Shown: positions 17,551 to 23,188 of the stretch, piece after piece | Layout: each line of letters opens with the position of its first letter | Numbering within the stretch: the first letter of the stretch is position 1 | Position numbers and translations under genes: made by a program | The notes under the pieces: model-generated | What the model saw: only the letters and a program-made list of their open reading frames with translations | Told to the model about the DNA's origin: nothing | The model's database searches: none | Source: Ideonella sp. | Lineage (GTDB): Bacteria > Pseudomonadota > Gammaproteobacteria > Burkholderiales > Burkholderiaceae_C | Direction: 5' to 3' | NCBI GenBank assembly: GCA_016721465.1 | Contig: JADKIA010000040.1 | Span: 1-23,188 of the forward strand | Length of the DNA stretch: 23,188 nt

Positions 17551-18649
17551 TCAGGCGTTGGGGTTGATCGGGGCGGGCGCGGCCTTGCCGTGCTCGGGCG
17601 AGGGCCACAGGCCGCGCGGCCTGGACAGCATGATGGCGATCATCGCGAAGGCGATCAGCAACTGGCGCAGGATTGCCGCGTCGATGCGGCCGTCGGTCAG
17701 GCGCTGCAGGTCCATTTCACCGGACACCCAGCGCAAGGCCTCGGGCAAGGCGGCCAGCAGCACGGCGCCCAGCACCACGCCCGGAATGTGGCCGATGCCG
17801 CCCAGCACCACCATGGCCACGATCATCACGCTCTCCTGCAGCGAGAAGGACTCCGGGCGAGACGAAGCCCTGGAAGGCGGCGAACATCGAGCCCGACACG
17901 CCGCCGAAGGTGGCGCCCATGCCGAAGGCCAGCAGCTTCATGTTGCGGGTGTTGATGCCCATCGCCTTGGCCGCGATCTCGTCCTCGCGGATGGCCATCC
18001 AGGCCGGCCGATGCGCGAGCGCTCCAGCCGGTAGCCAGATCACCACGCTGATGATCACCAGCACCAGGAAAAGGTAGTAGTACTTGGTGACCGACGAGAA
18101 CTCAAGGCCGAACAGCGAGCCGGGCTTGCCGAAATCGACGATGCCGAACATGCGGATCGGATCGATCTGCTGCAGGCCCTTGGGGCCGTTGGTGATGTTC
18201 AGCGGCCGGTCCAGGTTGTTCATGAACACGCGGATGATCTCGCCGAAGCCCAGCGTGACGATGGCCAGGTAGTCGCCACGCAGTTTGAGCGTCGGGGCGC
18301 CAAGCGTCACACCGGCCAGGCCGGCCAAGGCCGCCCCCAATGGAATGACCACCCAGAACGGCGTGTGAAGGCCGTTCGGGAAGATGGCCTTGATGCCCGA
18401 GAAGGTGTCGGTGAGGTGGGGCGAGGCCAGCAAACCGAACATGTAGGCGCCGACCGCGTAGAAAGCGACATAGCCCAGGTCCAGCAGGCCGGCATAGCCG
18501 ACCACGATGTTCAGGCCCAGCGCCAGCAGCACGTACAGCAGCGCGAAGTCCAGCATGCGCACCCAGAAGTTGCCGACCGATTGGGCCAGCAAGGGCAGCA
18601 GCAACAGGGCCAGCGCAGCGATCAGGAAGACGACGAGTTTGTTCTTCAT
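17551..18649 (-). CDS. livM: Branched-chain amino acid/amide ABC transporter permease LivM (frameshifted)
   Basis: Inner-membrane permease of about 366 residues with many hydrophobic segments. Typical LivM text: LGLNIVVGYAGLLDLGYVAFY, GAPTLKLRGDYLAIVTLGFGEIIR, NITNGPKGLQQIDPI and AIREDEIAAKAMGINTRNMKLLAF. The start at 18649 has AAGGA nine bases upstream. One extra G in a three-G run near 17856 breaks the frame; beyond it the text continues as ESVMIVAMVVLGGIGHIPG and ends PAPINPNA. A second, self-compensating pair of indels near 18005-18030 turns the expected WRLERSRIGRAWM into WLPAGALAHRPAWM. Both look like sequence errors. Confidence 0.93.
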
Positions 18650-18670
18650 GGTGTGGTGTCCTTCACTCGT

Positions 18671-19590
18671 TCAGGCGCGGTCGGCAACACGCTCGCCCAT
18701 CAAGCCTTGCGGGCGGATGGTGAGCACGAGGATCAGCACGAGAAACGCAAAGATGTCCTGATATTGGCTGCCCAAGACACCCCCGGTGAGTGCGCCGATG
18801 TAGCCAGCGCCCAGGGCCTCGATCAGGCCCAGCAGCACGCCGCCCACCACCGCACCGGCCAGGTTGCCGATGCCGCCGAACACCGCCGCGGTGAAGGCCT
18901 TCAGGCCGGGCAGGAAACCCATGGTGTGCTGCACGGTGCCGTAGTTGGCGGCCCACATGATGCCGGCCACCGCGGCCAGCGCCGCACCGATGATGAAGGT
19001 GGCCGAGATGACCTTGTCCGGCTGCACGCCCATCAACTGCGCCACGCGCGGGTTCTCGGCCGTGGCCCGCATGGCCCGGCCCAGCTTGGTGTGGTTGACC
19101 AGGTACATCAGCCCGGCGAGGGTGACCGCCGTGACGATGAGGATGATGATCTGGGTGAGGGTTGATGACCGCACCGCCGATGAGAAGGGCTCGGACGGCA
19201 GCAGGATGGGGTAGGGCTTGGTGTTGGGCTTCCAGATGATCATGGCCAGCGTCTGCAGCAGCAGGCTCATGCCCATCGCGGTGATCAGCGGCGCCAGGCG
19301 GGGCGCATTGCGCAGGGTTTGAAGCGATCTTCTCGATGGCGAAATTCAGCAGCGCACACCACGATGGCGGCCACCAGCGAGATCGGCAGCAGCACCCAGC
19401 CCGGCAGCCCGGCGCCGCCCAGCACCTGGATCACGGTCCAACTGGTGAGGGCCCCCACCATCAGCACCTCGCCGTGCGCGAAGTTGATGAGGTTGATGAT
19501 CCCGTAGACCATCGTGTAGCCCAGTGCCACGAGCGCATACATGCTGCCCAGCACCAGACCGTTGATGATCTGTTGCACAAGAGTGTCCAT
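18671..19590 (-). CDS. livH: Branched-chain amino acid/amide ABC transporter permease LivH (frameshifted)
   Basis: Inner-membrane permease of about 306 residues, first gene of the operon. The start MDTLVQQIINGLVLGSMYAL at 19590 has AGGAGA upstream. Further typical text is LGYTMVYGIINLINFAHGEV, then after frame changes near 19315-19355 LITAMGMSLLLQTLAMIIW, LGRAMRATAENPRVAQLMGV and FGGIGNLAGAVVGGVLLG. A compensated indel pair near 19150-19185 replaces the expected FLIGGAVI with FSSAVRSS. The operon has no binding-protein gene (livJ/livK) on either side, so the receptor must be encoded elsewhere. A sigma-54 promoter match lies about 46-62 bases upstream of the start. Confidence 0.94.
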
Positions 19591-19636
19591 CGCGGAGTCT
19601 CCTACTGTCACCACGGCGTGTGGCCGCGGCTTGTTA

Positions 19637-19652
19637 TGCAATGTCTGTGCCT
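19637..19652 (-). promoter_or_regulatory. Sigma-54 (-24/-12) promoter upstream of livH
   Basis: On the minus strand the site reads A-GGCAC-A-GACA-TTGCA, which fits TGGCACG-N4-TTGCW at all but the first and seventh positions and has the invariant GG and GC exactly 10 bases apart. Transcription would start near 19626, leaving a leader of about 36 bases with the ribosome site. It suggests RpoN-dependent expression with an enhancer-binding activator, for example nitrogen control by NtrC, which is an inference. No activator-site pair was identified. Confidence 0.6.
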
Positions 19653-19760
19653 GCAAACCGAGTGGTGCTGGCAGGCTGGGCGGGATTCTAGGTTGTGCCC
19701 ACGAACGAAACGCGGGGACATTCCTCGCAGAATCCGAACAACCCTCGGTATTTGCGGCCG

Positions 19761-21092
19761 CTACCAGAGGATTCTTCGCCGCGTCGTCCAAGGCACGCCA
19801 TTCCGCCAGGCGTTCGCCGATGCGGATCTCCAAACCCCGTGCAACCGGCTCGTAGAAGCGCCGCTGGGGCAGGCCGTCGGGCAGATAGTTCTCGCCTGCC
19901 GCGTAGCCACCGGGCTCCTCGTGCGCGTAGCGATAGTCCTTGCCGTGGTCCAGTTGCTTCATCAGCCGCGTGGGTGCATTGCGCAGGTGCAGCGGCACCG
20001 GGCGCGTCAGGTCGGCCTTGACCAGGGCGCGCACCGCATTCCAGGCGGTGTAGACGGCATTCGACTTCGGCGCCACCGCCAGGTACACCACCGCCTGCGC
20101 CAGCGCCAGCTCGCCCTCGGGTGAGCCCAGTCGCTCATACACCTCGGCGGCCTGCAATGCGAGCATCTGGGCACGTGGGTCGGCCAGGCCGATGTCCTCG
20201 CTGGCCATGCGGATGACTCGTCGCGCCACATAGCGCGGGTCCGCACCACCATCGAGCATGTGAGCCAGCCAGTAAAGCGCCGCATCGGGGCTCGAGCCGC
20301 GCACCGACTTGTGCAGCGCGGAGATGCTGTCGTAGAACTGATCACCGCCCTTGTCGTAGCGGCGCAATGCCTCGGCCAGCGCCTGCTCGAGCAGGGGCTC
20401 GTCGATCAGGTCCGTGCCCGCGGCCAGCTCGAACACGGTCTCGCAGGCGTTGAGCAAGCGGCGCGCGTCGCCGTCGGCGTGGCCCACGAGTCGATCGCAC
20501 GCGGCAGCGGTCAGCGCTGGCGCTCCCATGGCCACGCGCGCGCTTTCGGCCAGCCGCGCCAGGTCTGGCCCATCCAGCGGCTTGAGCATGCACCGTGGCG
20601 CGCGACAGCAACGCCGAATTGAGCTCGAAGGACGGGTTCTCGGTGGTGGCGCCGATGAAGGTGAACAGGCCCGATTCCGCATGGGGCAGGAACGCGTCCT
20701 GCTGGGCCTTGTTGAATCGGTGCACCTCGTCGACGAACACCACCGTGCCCCGGCCTGCCTGGCGTGCGGCCCGCGCCTGGTCCACGGCCTCGCGGATGTC
20801 CTGACGCCCGCCAACACGGCCCGACAGCACGATGAACTGCGAGCTCACGGCCCCCGCCACCAGACGCGCCAGGGTGGTCTTGCCCACCCCCCGGCGGACC
20901 CCAGAGGATCATCGAACGCAGGCGGCCGGTCTCGAAGGCCACCCGCAGCGGCTTGCCATGCCCCAGCAAATGGGTTTGTCCGATGACTTGATCCAGCGTC
21001 TGGGGCACATGCGCCGGCCAGCGGCGCTGGAGACCGGCGGAACAAACGGATTCGTTGCCCTCGGGTGCGAAGAGCGTTTCCTGGTTCGCCAT
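19761..21092 (-). CDS. rarA: Replication-associated recombination protein A (RarA/MgsA), frameshifted
   Basis: AAA+ ATPase of the clamp-loader/RuvB group that acts at stalled replication forks. The start MANQETLFAPEGNESVC is at 21092. Typical text: PQTLDQVIGQTHLLGHGKPLR, MILWGPPG plus the Walker A remainder, FVDEVHRFNKAQQDAFLPH (Walker B and family box), FTFIGATTENPSFELNSALLSRA (sensor 1), and the C-terminal DQFYDSISALHKSVRGSSPDAALYWL and NYLPDGLPQRRFYEPV. An extra G in a six-base run at 20887-20892 breaks Walker A, and a second frame change lies near 20590. The 3' end is uncertain: the conserved part ends near 19780, and the reading frame then has no stop before livH. A TAG at 19763-19761 in a neighbouring frame is the likely natural end. 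Confidence 0.92.
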
Positions 21093-21246
21093 GGGTGGAT
21101 TGTCTCAGCGCGAGGAACTGAGTTGGCAAACCCGCCCCTGCTCCGGACTTTGGCTGGGCGACGGCCGAGCACACTGGCGCAGACCAGGCGGGGACGCGAG
21201 CTTGCGTCCGCCGTGCCTCACCCTGCCAACCTTGTCAGGAAACCCC

Positions 21247-21778
21247 ATGGAGGCACCTCCGCCACCCACGAATCCCAGTCCAGGACCTCCGCCATCCGCG
21301 CCATCCGGACACGCCGCGGGAGTGCCGTCCTTCGCGCTGGGGGCCGAGGAGTGCATGGCATCTGACATCCTCCAAGGTGCAGGAGATCCGCGGCTACGAG
21401 CAACCCACCCGCATCGCCAACGCCCGCCACCGTTCGTGAGGAGGCGTGGTGAACCGCTGGCGTGATCGTGCCCATCGTCGACATGCGCGTGCGCTTTGCC
21501 TTGGACGACATCAAGTACGGCGCCTTCACCGTGGTCATCATCCTCAACGTCGGTGGGTCGCACCGTCGGTATCGTCGTGGACTCGGTCAGTGACGTGCTC
21601 CGAACTGGGCGCCGACCAGATCAGCCCGCACCCGAGTTCAATGGCACGATCGATTGACCTACATCGTACCGGCCCGGGCACGGAAGACCGGCGACAGCGC
21701 GCGCGCATGATCCTGATGGACATCGAGCAACCGGATTCAAAGACGGAAATGGGCCTGATCGAGCAGATACTGCACTGA
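21247..21778 (+). CDS. cheW: Chemotaxis coupling protein CheW (heavily frameshifted)
   Basis: Adaptor that links chemoreceptors to the kinase CheA. The ATG at 21247 has AGGA seven bases upstream; the N-terminus is a Pro-rich stretch of about 23 residues, then FALGAEE. The remaining text is spread over frames: GIDILKVQEIRGYEQP-type residues near 21370-21400, ANAPPFVR near 21420, VIVPIVDMRVRFALDDIKYG, FTVVIILNVGG, TVGIVVDSVSDVL, and the end ILMDIEQ...MGLIEQILH with stop at 21778. At least five indels are needed over 530 bases. Order, spacing and both ends fit a complete CheW of about 175 residues. No cheA, cheY or receptor gene is adjacent, so it is a stand-alone cheW. Poor consensus is the simplest explanation for the damage. 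Confidence 0.82.
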
Positions 21779-21807
21779 TGCGCCAACCAAGCTGATCAGG
21801 AGCCTCG

Positions 21808-22607
21808 ATGCAACGGACCACGGCCCTTGCCCGCCGATTGCTGGCGAGACGGCACTGGCCACAGGGGCCTGACGGTCCGTGCCGAAGAGGCCATCAGCAC
21901 CGATCGGCCTGACTTTGTTCGAATCTGGATGTGATTCCAGTCGGGTCGGCTCAACTGGAGGCCGGGTTCGCCATCGGCGCGACCGCCGCTCAGGCGCAGA
22001 GCCGCACCCGCCGACACCGACCCTGTTGCGAATCGGGCTCGGCCACGAACTCGAGGCGCGCATCGAGGACGATGGACTGCTACCTCCAAAGCCACCAACC
22101 CCGGCACAGGCACTGGCGTGAACAGCGAGAACTTCCGATGTGGCGCTGGGCCTGGAAACGGCATCGCCAGACGGTGACGAGGTGTCCGGGCAAGCCTCAA
22201 CCAGCATGGGTTGCTGCACCTGGACATCGACAGCTGGGTATGCCGCGTTCCGAGGTCAAGGCCTGCGCCCGTCCTTGCGCTATGTCGCCGAGTGGGAGCT
22301 TCCCGGTGAATGGTCCGTGGGACCGATGCCCGGCATCGCCAGGGACACCGACGAGCCCGGGTCGGCGCTTCGTTGCCAGCGTCCTGGCGCTGACTGCCAG
22401 CACCGGAACTGGCAGCCCGTTGGCTGGGTTTCACGGCGGTTGGCGGGCCAGCGCATCGCTCGAAGTCACGTGGCGGCACCATCGCCACCTTTGACACCAG
22501 GACGGCCTGGCCCTGAACCCCGACCTTCAACTGGACCTGTCGCTGCAACGCGGACCGAACGGGCACGCCCGACAGACTGCGCGTTTGGGGTGTCCGTGCG
22601 CTATTGA
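21808..22607 (+). CDS. Probable outer-membrane/transport protein of the PF13557 (phenol_MetA_deg) type, heavily frameshifted
   Basis: Reconstructed from three frames; total about 265 residues. ATG at 21808 follows AGGAG by about five bases and lies 29 bases after the cheW stop. Readable pieces in order are a basic N-terminus (MQRTTALARRLL), a segment resembling ISTDRPDFVESSDVIPVGSA, QLEAGFAI, LLRIGLGHELEARIE, VALGLKWR-like text near 22140, a perfect stretch FRGQGLRPSLRYVAEWELPG, SVGPMPGIARDTDE, GGTIATFDT, LNPDLQLDLSLQRG and a final GVSVRY with stop at 22607. The alternating beta-strand text and the terminal aromatic residue fit an outer-membrane barrel. The family call comes from the TDRPDF start, the LKWR segment and the ending; it was not searched. 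Function is unknown. Confidence 0.6.
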
Positions 22608-22647
22608 GCGCCCCGGGGCCGCTCGCAACGGGCGGCTCAGCGCCTCA

Positions 22648-23188
22648 TTACGCCCGCCCTAACTTGGGAGGCACCAGCTTGAAACTGGCCTCGGCAATGG
22701 TCACATTGGCCGCCACTGCTTCGAACGGATCACCGACCGGCGCCCGAACGCGTCCTGCAGTTCCAGCGCCGCCGGGGGCATACCCCGAAACCCCTGCAAG
22801 GACTCGATGTTGCCGCCCTTTACCTTTGGTACCGGCCCCAATCGAGTCCGTCGCGCTAAAGCGGCGCGTCTCAGCGTGAAATCGCGGTCCAGCCCAACAC
22901 CCGACAGCGCCGCCGGCGTGGCCCCTAACGCCTGATCGTAGGGCGAATGCTCACCTGGTTCAGGTCGACATCGTGCAGCCGGACCGTCCTTGCCGTCGCT
23001 GACGATCAACTGCTCGAATGGCTTCGCCTTAGGCAAAGCAAAGCGGTTGGGCCGCGCCCAATTCAAGCTGCCGCTGGACTTCCTTCTTAGCGCCCTCGGG
23101 TGAAGTGACGGTCTGCGTGAACTCCGGCGCGAGCCGACTTCACATCGCGTGAGAACTCGCGCAAGGTGTCCAACGCATCCGCGTGCGC
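22648..23188 (-). CDS. lolA: Outer-membrane lipoprotein carrier protein LolA, 3' part, frameshifted
   Basis: Periplasmic chaperone that moves lipoproteins from the LolCDE complex to LolB. The 5' end lies beyond the window. The visible text begins near 23185 with ADALDTLREFSRDVKSARA, then FTQTV near 23110, then after frame changes LIVSDGKD, DVDLNQV, PYDQALGATPAAL, SGVGLDRDFTL, PKVKGGNIESL, GFRG, ALELQDAFGRRSVIRF and a C-terminus ASFKLVPPKLGRA, with stop at 22650-22648. The order matches LolA (DGKxVWxYDxDLNQV, LDQALGxTPAALL, LxDxFGQ) over almost its full length. Several indels are needed, as at the other end of the window. Its strand and position relative to rarA fit the common lolA-rarA gene order, except for the cheW pair in between. 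Confidence 0.77.

Noticed and set aside
19285..20817. A RarA-LivH fusion protein
   Set aside because: Both halves match separate families, livH has its own ribosome site and promoter match, and the link region is intergenic-like; a missed stop through an indel is more likely.
21192..21209. GGACGC/GCGTCC hairpin upstream of cheW as a regulatory RNA element
   Set aside because: Only a 6-bp stem with no supporting features; such hairpins are frequent in GC-rich DNA.

Overview
The window is a GC-rich chromosomal segment that reads like a betaproteobacterium of the order Burkholderiales, perhaps the Rubrivivax/Leptothrix/Ideonella side. That placement is an inference from gene content (a Bug/TctC-type solute receptor, livHMGF, TRAP genes, lolA and rarA close together, a Rieske oxygenase) and was not tested by a search. 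The sequence carries many single-base indels, several in homopolymer runs. They occur even in valS and rarA and are densest at both ends, so most broken genes here look like consensus errors in a draft or metagenomic contig rather than true pseudogenes. Coordinates of broken genes are given for the whole reconstructed gene.

Left part (1-5948, all minus strand): a compact catabolic operon, in transcription order Rieske non-heme iron oxygenase, glutamine-synthetase-like ligase (start overlaps the preceding stop), adrenodoxin-type [2Fe-2S] ferredoxin, and a TRAP transporter (dctQ, dctM, dctP; dctP runs off the window). Import, ATP-dependent glutamylation and oxygenation are co-encoded, which suggests degradation of an amine or another nitrogen-containing or aromatic compound. 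This is the most interesting system in the window; its substrate cannot be read from the sequence.

Middle (6151-15928): divergent valS; an unusual D-2-hydroxyacid-dehydrogenase-like protein whose catalytic Arg/Glu/His appear replaced, converging with and overlapping the valS end; a minus-strand run of cysM, a zinc-ribbon Nudix hydrolase and a TusA-like sulfur carrier; tRNA-Leu(CAA); a rhomboid protease; a YeeZ-like SDR protein; a ferredoxin-flavin reductase with an apparent internal deletion; a tiny four-cysteine protein with a Lys/Ala tail; and an orphan Bug-type periplasmic receptor.

Right part (16021-23188): livHMGF (minus strand), a branched-chain amino acid/amide ABC transporter without a binding protein, preceded by a very good sigma-54 (-24/-12) promoter match. 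Then rarA (minus), a plus-strand pair of cheW and a PF13557-type outer-membrane/transporter protein, and the 3' part of lolA (minus) at the window end. lolA and rarA are often adjacent in proteobacteria, so the cheW pair looks inserted between them. No insertion sequence, CRISPR array, rRNA or integrase was seen, and no stretch over 300 bases lacks a gene.
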